32,058 nucleotides of DNA from Planctomycetia bacterium (GCA_005772955.1 SXID01000045.1:1-32058); one strand, 5' to 3'; shown: positions 8,584 through 18,096, counted from the stretch's first letter. The notes: generated by a model not told the origin, from the letters alone. Translations and numbers: made by a program.

Positions 8584-10137
8584 CTACATTCGCTTCAACC
8601 CGCGGCCCGGGCGCGCACTCGTGCGCTGGCTCATCAGCAACACCGGCGTGCCGTTCACGAACACGTGTTCCACGCCCACCGCCAGCGCCTTGCCGTCTTC
8701 GTAGGTCGAGCAGTCCGCGATCGTGTTCGCGTCGAACACCACGACATCCGCCGCGAGTCCTTCGCGGATCAGTCCGCGATCCTTCAACCCGAAGCGCCGA
8801 GCGGTGTGGTACGAACACTTCATCACGGCTTCTTCGAGCGACCAGTCGCCGTTGCGGACGTGGTGCCCGAGATAGCGTGCGAAGCACCCGGTGCCTCGCG
8901 GGTGCGGGCGACCGCCAACGTAGATCCCATCGCTCCCCGCCATCATTAGCGGATGCTTCATCAACTTCGGGATGTCGGATTCCTGACGCTCGACGAAGTG
9001 CCGAACCACGCACCCGGCCGCGAGGTCGGTCGCGATGAGCAAGTCGCAAGTGAAGTCAAGTATCGACTGCCCGCTCTGGGCCGCAGCGTCGGGAAGCGTT
9101 TGTCCTTCGAGGTGGCGGTATGTGTCGTGTGGTACGCTCGCGAGTCGCAGCGTGTGAATGGGGAATCGCGGGTTCGCGAACGCAGTTTCCAACTTCTTCC
9201 GCGTCTGAGGGAGTTTCAGTCGTTCGACGGTCGCCTCGATGCCGCCCTCAAGCGTCTCCGGCGGGAGCGTAATCATCGCAACAATCGTGCTGCCGTACAG
9301 GTAGCAGTAGAGATCGAAGGTCACGTCCACACCGTCGGCGCGGGCCGCATCGAGCAGCGGAATGGTTTGGTCCGCGAGGCAGTTGAAGTGCGACACGTGG
9401 ACGCCGCAGCCGGCGCGTTTCCCGATGCTGAACACCTCTTGCAGCGCGGCCGGTGCCTTCTGCCCGTTGTAGCCGCGCATGTGCGTCACGTAGATGCCGC
9501 CGTAAGGCGCGATCTCCTCGCACAGCGCGGTCAGTTCGTCCTCGTCCGCATAGATGCTCGGAATGTAATCGAGGCCGCTGGACACGCCGACCGCGCCTTG
9601 CTCCATGCCCTCACGCACGAGCGCTTTCATCTTCGCGATCTCGCCGGGGTGCGGTTTGCGCGACGTGATGCCCATCACTTCCATCCGCACGTTGCCGTTG
9701 GGAATGAGCGTGCAGGCGTTGATGGAACACTGCCCGTCGAACTGTGAAAGGAACTTGGTGACGGTGTGCCAATTGCGGCCGGGCGTCGGGAAGTTCCCGT
9801 TGAAACCGGCGGTGTAGCGCCGCATGTACGCCATCGTGTCGGGCGACGCGGGCGCGAACGCGACGCCATCTTGCCCGATCACGTGCGTGGTCACGCCCTG
9901 ACGCACGCCCTGTTCGTGAACCGGGTCCGCGAGCAGCGGCAAGTCGCCGTGAACGTGCGCGTCCACGAAGCCGGGACACACAACCCTACCGGCCGCGTCG
10001 AGGGTGTGCTTCGCGCTCGCTTTGCTCAAACGCCCGACGGCGGTGATGCGGTCGCCGGTGATGCCGACGTCGGCCGCGAACCACGGCAGCCCGGAGCCGT
10101 CCACGACGCGACCGTTGCGGATGAGGTAGTCGAACAT
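8584..10137 (-). CDS. N-acyl-D-amino-acid deacylase family amidohydrolase
   Basis: 517 residues of the amidohydrolase superfamily, D-aminoacylase branch. The N-terminal beta domain (MFDYLIRNGRVVDGSG) leads to the metal pair HVHGD near residue 62, then the QGVTTHV block. The C-terminal part holds the SDG, HPRGTG and FGLKDRG..REGLAADVVVFD blocks typical of the family. Where characterised D-aminoacylases have a cysteine in GNCG, this one reads GQDG, so the substrate may differ. Known relatives hydrolyse N-acyl-D-amino acids, and others in the superfamily act on cyclic amides. It is the first gene of the pyrB-pyrC transcript, and its frame is followed after 42 bases by pyrB. A link to pyrimidine metabolism is only suggested by position. 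Confidence 0.85.
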   Translation of the reverse strand: MFDYLIRNGRVVDGSGLPWFAADVGITGDRITAVGRLSKASAKHTLDAAGRVVCPGFVDAHVHGDLPLLADPVHEQGVRQGVTTHVIGQDGVAFAPASPDTMAYMRRYTAGFNGNFPTPGRNWHTVTKFLSQFDGQCSINACTLIPNGNVRMEVMGITSRKPHPGEIAKMKALVREGMEQGAVGVSSGLDYIPSIYADEDELTALCEEIAPYGGIYVTHMRGYNGQKAPAALQEVFSIGKRAGCGVHVSHFNCLADQTIPLLDAARADGVDVTFDLYCYLYGSTIVAMITLPPETLEGGIEATVERLKLPQTRKKLETAFANPRFPIHTLRLASVPHDTYRHLEGQTLPDAAAQSGQSILDFTCDLLIATDLAAGCVVRHFVERQESDIPKLMKHPLMMAGSDGIYVGGRPHPRGTGCFARYLGHHVRNGDWSLEEAVMKCSYHTARRFGLKDRGLIREGLAADVVVFDANTIADCSTYEDGKALAVGVEHVFVNGTPVLLMSQRTSARPGRGLKRM

Positions 10138-10278
10138 GGGTGGCGCGCCGTGAGGAAGTTGTGAAGCACATTACCAAGGCACCGGCGCGCGGGCCAGTGG
10201 TTTACCCGCGACCCCTCCAAGTCCGCACGCTAAACTGTCCCCCACCTTCACGACGTGAACTCTGTTTGAGGAAGATAG

Positions 10279-11595
10279 ATGTCCGCCCCTTCCACGGTCC
10301 CGCACACACGCATCCTGATCGGTCTCGTCGGCGGGGCCGTACTCGGTTGCGCCGTCAACGCGCTCAAAACCGAAGGCGTGATTGATGGCCCGCTCGTCGC
10401 GGCGATCATCAGATACGGCACCAAGCCCGTTGGCGACATCTTCCTGAACTTGCTGTTCATGGCGATCATCCCGCTCGTGTTCGCGTCGCTCGCGGTCGGC
10501 GTGACGCGGCTCGGCGGCGGGCAGAACGTCGGCCGCGTTGGGTTCAAAACCATCACCTATTTCCTAGTCACCACCGCGTGCGCCGCGGCCATCGGGCTGA
10601 CGCTCGTGAACGCGATCCGCCCCGGCGACCAGATTCCGCAGGAAAAGAAGGACGAACTGACCGCGCAATACAAGGAGGAAGCCAACAAGAAACTGGAGAA
10701 GAAGGAAGGCGACGAGGGGTTTGGGATCAACACGTTTGTGAATATCGTGCCGCGCAACCCTCTCGAAGCGTTCCTGAAGAAAGACATGCTCGCGGTCATC
10801 TTCACCGCGATCATCGTCGGCATCACGCTCACGCGAATGCCGCCGGACCGCGCGAAGCTGATGATCGAGTTCCTCGAAGGCATCAACTTCATCGCTGACT
10901 TCATCCTGCGGCTCGCGATGTTTATCGCCCCGTACGCGGTGTTCTGCCTGATCTTCTCGACCACCGCGGCGCTCGGGTACAAGGTGCTGATTGCGCTCGC
11001 CGCGTTCGTGTTCACCGTGCTCGGCGGTCTGGCGATTCACTTGCTAATCGTGTTGCCGTTGTTGGTGAAGTTCCTTGGCGGGATGTCACCGATCGAGTTC
11101 TTCAAGCGCGCCCGCGGGACGATGGTGACCGCGTTCAGTACGAGTTCGTCGAGCGCGACACTACCCACGGCGATGAAGTGCGCGGAGGATGAACTGGGAG
11201 TACCGGCAACCGTGTCGCGGTTCGTTCTTCCCCTTTCTGCGAGCATGAACCACAACGGCACCGCGCTGTTCGAGTCGGTCACGGTGCTGTTCCTCGCGCA
11301 AGCGTTCGGCGTCGATCTGAACTTCGGGCAGCAACTCGTTGTGCTGGTGCTGTGCATCCTCACCGCAACCGGGATGGCCGGTGTGCCGGGCGGTTCGCTG
11401 CCGCTCATCGGGCTGATTTTAGTCCAGGTGGGGGTGCCCGCCGGCGCGATCGCGCTCGTGCTGGGCGTGGACCGCATCCTCGACATGTGCCGCACAACGG
11501 TGAACGTGACCGCGGACCTGACGACGGCCATCTACGTAGCGCGCAGTGAACCGACCGTTGAAACCCCGGCACCGGTCGCGAAACCGACTGAGTAA
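10279..11595 (+). CDS. Dicarboxylate/amino acid:cation symporter (DAACS family)
   Basis: 438 residues with about eight membrane helices and the two re-entrant hairpin signatures of the GltP/DctA family: the serine-rich STSSSSATLPTAMKC (about 286-300) and MNHNGTALFESV (about 322-333, equivalent to the NMDGT block that binds cation and substrate). It takes up dicarboxylates, glutamate or aspartate with protons or sodium; the exact substrate cannot be read from sequence. A charged Glu/Lys insert at about 120-150 interrupts the region before helix 4. The start at 10279 has GAGGAAG upstream at 10268. It is transcribed divergently from the amidohydrolase gene across a 141-base gap that must hold both promoters. 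Confidence 0.93.
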   Translation: MSAPSTVPHTRILIGLVGGAVLGCAVNALKTEGVIDGPLVAAIIRYGTKPVGDIFLNLLFMAIIPLVFASLAVGVTRLGGGQNVGRVGFKTITYFLVTTACAAAIGLTLVNAIRPGDQIPQEKKDELTAQYKEEANKKLEKKEGDEGFGINTFVNIVPRNPLEAFLKKDMLAVIFTAIIVGITLTRMPPDRAKLMIEFLEGINFIADFILRLAMFIAPYAVFCLIFSTTAALGYKVLIALAAFVFTVLGGLAIHLLIVLPLLVKFLGGMSPIEFFKRARGTMVTAFSTSSSSATLPTAMKCAEDELGVPATVSRFVLPLSASMNHNGTALFESVTVLFLAQAFGVDLNFGQQLVVLVLCILTATGMAGVPGGSLPLIGLILVQVGVPAGAIALVLGVDRILDMCRTTVNVTADLTTAIYVARSEPTVETPAPVAKPTE

Positions 11596-11869
11596 CACCG
11601 CCGGAAGAATCTGCGGAACATTCTCGCCCACCGTTGACACATCACGCGGGGCTTCAGGATGGAGTGCGGCAGTGCTTCGCCCAAATGGCTGCCTGCCGCG
11701 ACGGCTCCCCCCGGTTTCTTTCCCCCAACCGTGGACCAACTCAAATTCGCACTCTATCGCCGTTACGGATCGACGGTTGTGGTCGCCTACTTCGTTCACG
11801 ACCCCCGCGCCGTGGTGATCGTGCAGGACATCGAGTTGATGGAAAACGACCCGTTTCAGATACCGACGC
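11596..11869. other. Convergent gap with a possible small ORF or gene fragment
   Basis: A plus-strand frame from the ATG at 11659 reads plausible protein for about 70 codons (residues near 25-70 include LKFALYRRYG and VVIVQDIELMEND) with GC-rich third positions. The frame then runs on to 12102 across the 3' end of the HAD gene as proline/arginine-rich antisense sequence. I think the first part may be a truncated gene without its own stop. No family was recognised. Confidence 0.3.
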
Positions 11870-12472
11870 TCACCCCCGCGTCACCCACGGGCGCACATCG
11901 ACTCCCACCATCCCAGCCCGCCGCGCGGCTTCCAACCCGATATCGGTATCCTCGAACACCACGCACTTCACCGCTTCCACGCCCAGTCGCTTCGCGGCTT
12001 CCAGAAACACGTCCGGCTCCGGTTTGTGACGCGGTGTGTCCTCGGCCGTTACGATCGCGTCGAACCAGTCGCGGACGTTCAGCCGGTCCAGCGTGCGCGT
12101 GATCGTGTCGCGGTAGCCGCCGCTCGCGACCGCGATGGGCAACTTCCCGCGGAATGCAGCCGCGATGTTCAGCACCGGTTCAATGGGTGCGACCGCGTCG
12201 AGAAACGCGAGGAAGGTGTGTTCCTTCTCCAACACCATTGCGTTAACGTCGATCACGGGTACGCCCACTTCAGCGGCGAGTACGCGGATGATGCTCGCGG
12301 TGGGCATACCCCCCATCGCGTAGAACCGCGGTTCCGGGAACGGGATGCCGAATCGGTCGAGCAGCGCGAGCCACGCCTTGTAGTGCGCCGGCATGGTGTC
12401 CGCGAGCGTGCCGTCGCAGTCGAATATCAGTCCGGTCGTGCCCGTCGGCGGGGTCCAGGTGTGTGTACTCAT
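11870..12472 (-). CDS. HAD-superfamily sugar-phosphate phosphatase or beta-phosphoglucomutase-like protein
   Basis: 200 residues, the usual size for subfamily IA HAD enzymes. Motif I is DCDGTLADT (nucleophile D18, acid/base D20), then a helical cap at about 28-95, motif II ASGG, motif III lysine in HKPEPDVF, and motif IV FEDTDIG. It resembles the YqaB/PGMB group, which dephosphorylates fructose-1-phosphate and related sugar phosphates or isomerises beta-glucose-1-phosphate. The choice cannot be made from sequence. It is a single gene on the minus strand, convergent with the symporter, with a palindromic repeat just upstream of its start. Confidence 0.9.
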   Translation of the reverse strand: MSTHTWTPPTGTTGLIFDCDGTLADTMPAHYKAWLALLDRFGIPFPEPRFYAMGGMPTASIIRVLAAEVGVPVIDVNAMVLEKEHTFLAFLDAVAPIEPVLNIAAAFRGKLPIAVASGGYRDTITRTLDRLNVRDWFDAIVTAEDTPRHKPEPDVFLEAAKRLGVEAVKCVVFEDTDIGLEAARRAGMVGVDVRPWVTRG

Positions 12473-12491
12473 GGGGTTTCTCTATGAATCT

Positions 12492-12559
12492 TCGTGGCAC
12501 AGACATTCCTGCCTGTGTGTCGGGAAGGTGCCGCGCAGACGGCAACGTCTGTGCCACGA
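12492..12559. repeat. Dispersed palindromic repeat, TGGCACAGAC family, copy 1
   Basis: 13-bp arms TCGTGGCACAGAC (12492-12504) and its exact complement (12547-12559) flank 42 bases. The same TGGCACAGAC-ATTCCTG core returns at 20828-20859, so this is a repeat family present at both ends of the ABC operon. Confidence 0.75.
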
Positions 12560-12694
12560 GGTGATGCCCGAAGAGTTTACGCGACCGCGCCAACTTGTCG
12601 GGGCGGTCCCGCGTCATATCATTGTGATTCGTCCAACTCGGCGAAGACCGCCCTGTAGTTCTGCACCCAAGTCGCGACACCGAGACGGCCGAAC

Positions 12695-13711
12695 ATGCAG
12701 ACGCCCGCGATCAACGTTCAGAACCTGTCCAAGAACTACGGCCCCGTACAGGCCGTGGACGACGTGTCGTTCCAGGTGCCGCACGGCGAACTCGTGGGGT
12801 TCCTCGGGCCTAACGGTGCCGGCAAATCCACATGTATGCGGATTCTCACGACCTGGCTCCCCGCGTCCAGCGGGTACGCGTGGCTCAACGGCTACGACGT
12901 GATGTACCAGTCGATGGAGGTTCGCAAGCGCATCGGCTACTTACCGGAAAGCGTGCCGGTGTACGGCGAAATGCGAGTTCGCGAGTACCTCGCCTACCGC
13001 GCCAAACTCAAGGGCGTCGAACGCCGCGGCCGCACCGCCCGCATCGATAACTGCATGGCGAAGTGCCGCGTCATGGAGGTGAAGAACCGGCTCCTGAGCA
13101 CGCTGTCGAAGGGCTACCGGCAGCGTGTGGGCCTGGCCGACACGCTCCTCGCGGACCCGCCCATTCTCATTCTCGACGAACCTACCAGCGGTCTCGACCC
13201 GGTGCAGATCGGTGAAACACTCGCGACCATCAAGGAACTCGGCGGCCAGCACACGATCCTGTTCTCGACGCACGTGCTCCCCGAAGTCGAGAAGGTGTAC
13301 GACCGCGTCATCATCATCGACAAGGGTCGCATCAAGTACGACGAGACGAAGAAGGCGATCGATGCCCAGGAGGCGTCGTACCTGTTGGAGGTCCGCGGCC
13401 CGGCGGACGCGGTGACCGCGTTCCTCCGCGATCAGCCGGACGTGGCGTCCGTCGAAGCGAAGTCGATCGAGTCGGATCTCACCGGGTTCGAGCTGCGGTC
13501 GCGAGACCGGAAGGATCACCGCGAGGCACTCGCGTCCCGCATCGCCGCGAAGGGCTGGGGTCTGCGCCGCGTGGAAGTGAAGCGGCCGAGTCTCGAAGCG
13601 ATCTTCAACGAAGTGGTGCGCCGGCGCCAGGATGCCGCGACTCCAGCGCCCGCACCAGTCACGCCGACGGAACCGGCGCCGACCGAACCGGACAAGACAC
13701 CGGCGGCTTGA
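12695..13711 (+). CDS. ABC transporter ATP-binding protein (GldA-like)
   Basis: 338 residues. A complete ABC ATPase domain occupies about 1-240: Walker A GPNGAGKS (38-45), Q-loop region near YLPES, signature LSKGYRQR (138-145), Walker B ILILDEP (158-164), D-loop SGLDP and switch histidine H194 in STHVL. The last ~30 residues are a Pro/Thr/Ala tail. It best matches the GldA/NatA type that drives ABC-2 permeases. The next genes encode an ABC-2 permease, a GldG-like auxiliary protein and a DUF4340 protein, the standard order of this system. In Bacteroidetes GldAFG supports gliding. In planctomycetes the role is unknown and probably concerns the cell envelope (inference). Confidence 0.93.
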   Translation: MQTPAINVQNLSKNYGPVQAVDDVSFQVPHGELVGFLGPNGAGKSTCMRILTTWLPASSGYAWLNGYDVMYQSMEVRKRIGYLPESVPVYGEMRVREYLAYRAKLKGVERRGRTARIDNCMAKCRVMEVKNRLLSTLSKGYRQRVGLADTLLADPPILILDEPTSGLDPVQIGETLATIKELGGQHTILFSTHVLPEVEKVYDRVIIIDKGRIKYDETKKAIDAQEASYLLEVRGPADAVTAFLRDQPDVASVEAKSIESDLTGFELRSRDRKDHREALASRIAAKGWGLRRVEVKRPSLEAIFNEVVRRRQDAATPAPAPVTPTEPAPTEPDKTPAA

Positions 13712-13712
13712 G

Positions 13713-13816
13713 AGTGGGCAGTGGACAGTGGGCAGTTGATCGCCTGGCCTTCTGAACCCTGCTTCGCTGCTTGTCTTGACTGCCCACTGCACACTGCACA
13801 CTGCACACTGACCACT
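13713..13816. repeat. Palindromic repeat, AGTGGGCAGTGGACAGT family
   Basis: The left arm at 13713-13736 (AGTGGGCAGTGGACAGTG and on) is imperfectly complementary to 13779-13816, where a CACACTG unit is repeated in tandem. It fills the 114-base gap between the ATPase and permease genes and ends 9 bases before the permease ATG. Confidence 0.7.
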
Positions 13817-13825
13817 GGCGAAGAT

Positions 13826-15637
13826 ATGAGCAGCACCCCGCCCACGACGACCGATCCGACCTCCGCGGCGACTGCCGTTGGGTTGCTCCGTGCCCCGGCC
13901 GAAACCGCGCCCTCGGCGACGAAGTTCGAGGGGCCGACGTTCGCGCGCCTGGTCGGCTTTATCGGCCTGTTCCTGTTGGTTCTCGGCACAGTGGTGGTGG
14001 TCGCCACGCGAGCCACCGGGGCCGCGCGGATTGTGCCAGAGGGCTGGGGATTTCTGTTCGCTGGCCTGGGCATCGCACTGATGCTCTACCACGCCGTCAC
14101 CGATGGCGAGCAGGAAGTCCGCCGGATGTACGGGATGTTGGCCGCGACCTTCCTCGTGCTGGCCGTGGCCGCTGCGGTCTTGCCGGGTCCGTTCAAGGGG
14201 ACCGAAGCCAAGACCATGGGCTACTACCTGCTCCCGTGGGGGGTGGGAGCAGGGTTCCTCTCGCTCCTGTTCGCGGTCCCGTTCGTGCGCCATGAGACAG
14301 ACGAACTGCTCCAACAGATTGGGGCCTACACGCTGCTGGGTGTTGGCTCACTCCTTTGCGTTGGCGTTCTGGTGAAGGGGGTGTGGGAACCCGCGTGGCT
14401 CGCAGGGACCGGGCTGGCGCTGGCGGTTTTGGGGCTGGGATTCCTGTGCGCCTACTTCGGACAGGCCAACACCGATGACGGCCCCGGATACACGGTCGCG
14501 TTTACGCTCGGCGTGGTCGGTGCCGGGGCGCTCTTTTACGCGTTCGCGCGCACGGTGTTCCCGACGGTGCTGTACGAAGGACCGGCGGTTCTGCGGAATG
14601 CTTACCAGGCGACCGACTACTGGAAAGCCGCCGGTCGCGGGTTCGTGATCCTCGCGTTCCTGGGACTGGTCGCGATTGGTGCGAAGGGCAAGTTCCCATT
14701 GTGGCTGCGTGCAACGCTCGCGGGCGTGGGCCTCGTGTGCGCTGGCGTGTTCGTGCTCGCGAGCACGAAGGTAGTGGTCACAACCGCGCCGTCGGCATTC
14801 CTGGTGCCCGGCGGTTTGATCACCGGCGGCATTGGCCTCGCGTACCTCGTCGTCTCGCTCGGCGTGTGCTCCGACAGCCAGATTGTTACGCTCGTGCGGC
14901 GCGAACTATCCGCGTACTTCCTCTCGCCGATCGGATATCTGGTGCTGGGCGGCATGGCGGCCGCGCAGTGGTACGGGTTCCTCCAGTTCGTTGATCGCCT
15001 CGAACGGATGTCGGGCGGCGGGCGCGGGCTGGTGCCCGAACCGATCGTCCGGTTCTATATCGTCGCCCTGTTCCCGATCCTCGCGCTCAAACTCCAGGTG
15101 GCCGCGCTCACCATGCGCCTGTTCGCCGAAGAGAAAAAGAGCGGGACTCTGGAGGTGCTGTTCACGGCACCGGTGACCGAGTGGGTCGCGGTTATCAGCA
15201 AGTTCGTGGCGACGTGGGCCTTCTTCATGATCTGCTGGCTCCCCGCCGGGCTGTTTCTGATTGTTCTGCGGATGGAAGGCGGCGCCTCGTTCGACTACCG
15301 CCCGCTGCTCGGGTTCTACGTCGCGCTTGGGGCGACCGGGGCCGCGTTCGTCGGGATGGGGATGTTCCTGTCGGCGCTGACGAACAACCAGATCGTTGCT
15401 GCGGTTCTCACGTTCCTCGGGATGCTCGGCTTCTTGTTCGTGTATGTCGGCGTCGATGCGAAACTCGGCCTCGGTCCGACGTTCGTCATGTTCCTCACCA
15501 AGCTCTCGTACATCGAACTGTGGTCGATGTCGCTCAGCGGCCAGTTACCGATCCGCGACGTGATCGTGTGGCTGTCCCTGGCCGTGTTCTTCGTGTTCCT
15601 CACGATCAAGAGGCTGGAAATGCGGCGCTGGAGTTAA
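13826..15637 (+). CDS. ABC-2 type permease with extended N-terminal membrane domain (GldF-like)
   Basis: 603 residues from the ATG at 13826. The frame extends back to 13721, but that part is translated repeat. After about 40 polar residues, roughly eight membrane helices fill residues 45-350. The C-terminal ~245 residues form the ABC-2 permease domain: RRELSAYFLSPIGYL, a periplasmic segment, LTMRLFAEEKKSGTLEVL (the cytoplasmic coupling signature of GldF/CcmB-type permeases), then four more helices. The long N-terminal membrane part exceeds classic GldF (about 240 residues). It should pair with the upstream ATPase and the downstream GldG-like protein. Confidence 0.88.
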   Translation: MSSTPPTTTDPTSAATAVGLLRAPAETAPSATKFEGPTFARLVGFIGLFLLVLGTVVVVATRATGAARIVPEGWGFLFAGLGIALMLYHAVTDGEQEVRRMYGMLAATFLVLAVAAAVLPGPFKGTEAKTMGYYLLPWGVGAGFLSLLFAVPFVRHETDELLQQIGAYTLLGVGSLLCVGVLVKGVWEPAWLAGTGLALAVLGLGFLCAYFGQANTDDGPGYTVAFTLGVVGAGALFYAFARTVFPTVLYEGPAVLRNAYQATDYWKAAGRGFVILAFLGLVAIGAKGKFPLWLRATLAGVGLVCAGVFVLASTKVVVTTAPSAFLVPGGLITGGIGLAYLVVSLGVCSDSQIVTLVRRELSAYFLSPIGYLVLGGMAAAQWYGFLQFVDRLERMSGGGRGLVPEPIVRFYIVALFPILALKLQVAALTMRLFAEEKKSGTLEVLFTAPVTEWVAVISKFVATWAFFMICWLPAGLFLIVLRMEGGASFDYRPLLGFYVALGATGAAFVGMGMFLSALTNNQIVAAVLTFLGMLGFLFVYVGVDAKLGLGPTFVMFLTKLSYIELWSMSLSGQLPIRDVIVWLSLAVFFVFLTIKRLEMRRWS

Positions 15638-15657
15638 GCGCCTTTGGGTCACTCTTT

Positions 15658-15713
15658 GTAGGGTGGGCAGTGCCCACCATGCTGGGCGAAGAGGTGGGCA
15701 GTGCCCACCCTAC
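15658..15713. repeat. Palindromic repeat, GTAGGGTGGGCAGTGCCCACC family
   Basis: Two arms at 15658-15678 and 15693-15713 are complementary except at their central base, and each holds its own 17-base palindrome (GGTGGGCA-G-TGCCCACC). It lies between the permease and the GldG-like gene, 31 bases before the latter's ATG. Confidence 0.8.
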
Positions 15714-15744
15714 GAAAACATCCACCACGAAACGCAAGTTCGCC

Positions 15745-18096
15745 ATGCAACCGACCACTCCGACTCCACCGCCGACTCCCGCTCCACCGGTTCTCGAACC
15801 GGTGATCGAGTTGATCCGCACGCAGCAGCAAAACGTCGGCTACACGCTGCTCGGTGCGGCCGTCGTGTTCCTGGCGCTCACCGGGTGGCTGGCCCTCAAG
15901 ACAAGCCGGATCGCCGCGTCCACGACCCCGGATGCGACCAAGGGCGCGAAAGACAAGGACAGCGACCCGTTCAAGTCTGTCAAACTCGACGGCACGGAGA
16001 TCGCGCAACCGGACCGGGTCGAATACATCGTCGGTGCCGTCAATACGTTCGCTGTGTTTGTGGCGTTCGCTGCCGTGGGTGGGTTCCTGCTGGCCGCGCC
16101 CGCGAAACCCAAGATCGAGGATCAGCGCACGCAGGCGCGATTGGCCGTGCTGGTTCTCGGGTCGGCCGTCGGCGCGGCCCTGATCGCCGCCGGCGCGTTC
16201 TACTTCTACCAGTGGAACGGGAGCCTCGTGAAGTGGCTCGATCAGGGCGAACTGAGCGAGGCCAAGTGGATCGGTGGCCCGCTGATGGTGGTGGTACTTG
16301 GTGGCGCGCTGATGTTCGTCTCCGCTCAGCCGGCGCGGGCCGAGGAACGGAACAACGCGGGCGTCCGCCAGTTCATCTACGGCTCGAACTTCGGGCTTAC
16401 CGTCCTGATGCTGTTTGTGGTGCTGATCATCGCCAACGTCGTCGTCGCCTTGCGGGTGCCGAACAAGTTGGACACCACCAGCACCGGGTTCTACACACTC
16501 AACCCGCAGACGAAACTATTGGTCGAAGGACTGGACCAGCCGCTCCACGCTTACGCGATCTTTCAGGACAGCGGCGACGCGGTTACCGAGGACACGAAGC
16601 AGTTGCTCTCCAAGTGCCAGGACGCGAACCCCGGCAAATTCCGCGCCACCTTCCTCAGCCCGGGCCTCAACAAGGACGCGATCATCAAGTTGCGGAGTGA
16701 CTACCCGCTCGCGGAGTTGAGCGGCGAGGGCATTCTGCTGGTGGCCGGTGATGAAACCGGCTCGGAACGGAAACGGCACTCGTTTATTCGCGACGACGAG
16801 TTGCGGGAACGCAAGGAAGATTCAGAAGGGCGCGCGATCCCGGCGTTCAACGGCGAACCGCGACTGCTTCGCGAGTTGATGTTCCTGGCCGAGAACAAGC
16901 AGAAGCCGAAGGTGTATTTCACTCAGGCGTCGGGCGAACTGTCGCTGACCGGCGGCGGGCGCGGCCCGGCGGGTCGCGCCGACCCGCGCCGCGGTGCGAC
17001 TGGTCTGAAGGCCTACCTGGAGAAGAACTACTTCGACGTGCAACCGCTCGTGTTCGACTCCGCGGCCCCCGCGAAGGTGCCCGACGACGCGGCCGTCGTC
17101 GTGGTCGCCGACCCGACCGCCCCGATCCCGCCCAACGGGATCAAGGCGCTCGAAGAGTTCATGAACAAGCCGCGGGCCGACGGTAAGACGAAGGGCAAGC
17201 TGATCGTCCTCGCCGGTGCGCAGGCCGGCACCGACAACAAGGCGCTCCAGACTGGGCTGGAGCCGATCCTCCAGACGTTCGGCGTGCGCCTGTCCGACCG
17301 GTTCCTGTACGCCAGCCCATCACCCGCGCTCGATCAGGTGGACCGCGCCCGCGGCATTCGCACGGTACAGGTCGGCATTGCCATCGAAGCGGTCAAGGCC
17401 CGCAACCCTGTCGCGCTCGGGTTTAACAAGTTGGACCGGGTCGAAATGGTAGACTGCCGCGAACTGACCTCCAGCCCGATCGGCGGATTCGAGTCCACGA
17501 CCGTGCTGCTGAGTCTGCCCGACCGCCTCACGTGGCAGACGCGGAAACAAATGCACCCAGCCGACGCCTGGAAGGAACTGGCCGAGCGGATTGAGACGAT
17601 CCGCAACTCTTCCGCCCCGCGTGAGGAGCGGATGAAGATGCAACAGACGCTCTCGACCGAACTGGACATGTCCGACCAGTCGCGAGAGTTGTCGGCGTTC
17701 GTGTCCGAGGGGAAGACCGCGCGGGTCGCGGTGTTCGGGTGCGGGTGGTTCGTCAGCGACGACGCCGGCGCGCAGGCCACCGGCCGGTTCGGGGACCGCG
17801 GCGCGACCGTCTGGCTCGACCTGATGGGTTCGACGCTCGACTGGGTACGCGACAAGCCGACGGTGACCGGGGTCACCGAGAAGCCATACACGACGTACCA
17901 GCTCAAGCCCGGCTACGACACGCTCCGCATGGTCTGGGTACCGCTCGCGCTGGCGGTGTTGATCATCGCGGGCTTCGGAGCCGGCGTGTGGGTGATTCGC
18001 CGGAAGGGAGAACGCTGTGCAGGCGAGCGGGTGCTGGTTCTTGCCCTCTCCCCTTGCGGGAGAAGGGGGCGAGTCTTCGAGACGGGTGAGGGGTGA
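15745..18096 (+). CDS. GldG-like ABC transporter auxiliary protein
   Basis: 783 residues from the ATG at 15745; the frame upstream is overlapped permease and repeat. N-terminal membrane helices lie at about 30-50, 95-120, 133-155, 176-195 and 215-240. Then comes the extracytoplasmic region characteristic of GldG/ABC_transp_aux proteins, starting near LDTTSTGFYTLNPQTK and containing the AIFQDSGD, SGEGILLVAGDE and KVYFTQASGEL blocks. A last helix at about 730-752 precedes a short basic tail. The final ~25 residues, from about CAGERVL on, are encoded by a palindromic repeat that begins at 18041, so the natural C-terminus has been replaced or extended. It acts with the adjacent ATPase and permease; the substrate is unknown. 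Confidence 0.88.
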   Translation: MQPTTPTPPPTPAPPVLEPVIELIRTQQQNVGYTLLGAAVVFLALTGWLALKTSRIAASTTPDATKGAKDKDSDPFKSVKLDGTEIAQPDRVEYIVGAVNTFAVFVAFAAVGGFLLAAPAKPKIEDQRTQARLAVLVLGSAVGAALIAAGAFYFYQWNGSLVKWLDQGELSEAKWIGGPLMVVVLGGALMFVSAQPARAEERNNAGVRQFIYGSNFGLTVLMLFVVLIIANVVVALRVPNKLDTTSTGFYTLNPQTKLLVEGLDQPLHAYAIFQDSGDAVTEDTKQLLSKCQDANPGKFRATFLSPGLNKDAIIKLRSDYPLAELSGEGILLVAGDETGSERKRHSFIRDDELRERKEDSEGRAIPAFNGEPRLLRELMFLAENKQKPKVYFTQASGELSLTGGGRGPAGRADPRRGATGLKAYLEKNYFDVQPLVFDSAAPAKVPDDAAVVVVADPTAPIPPNGIKALEEFMNKPRADGKTKGKLIVLAGAQAGTDNKALQTGLEPILQTFGVRLSDRFLYASPSPALDQVDRARGIRTVQVGIAIEAVKARNPVALGFNKLDRVEMVDCRELTSSPIGGFESTTVLLSLPDRLTWQTRKQMHPADAWKELAERIETIRNSSAPREERMKMQQTLSTELDMSDQSRELSAFVSEGKTARVAVFGCGWFVSDDAGAQATGRFGDRGATVWLDLMGSTLDWVRDKPTVTGVTEKPYTTYQLKPGYDTLRMVWVPLALAVLIIAGFGAGVWVIRRKGERCAGERVLVLALSPCGRRGRVFETGEG

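Noticed and set aside
12941-14314. A 457-codon minus-strand ORF across the ABC ATPase and permease genes
   Set aside because: It spans two convincing genes and a repeat, has no domain, and has shadow composition.
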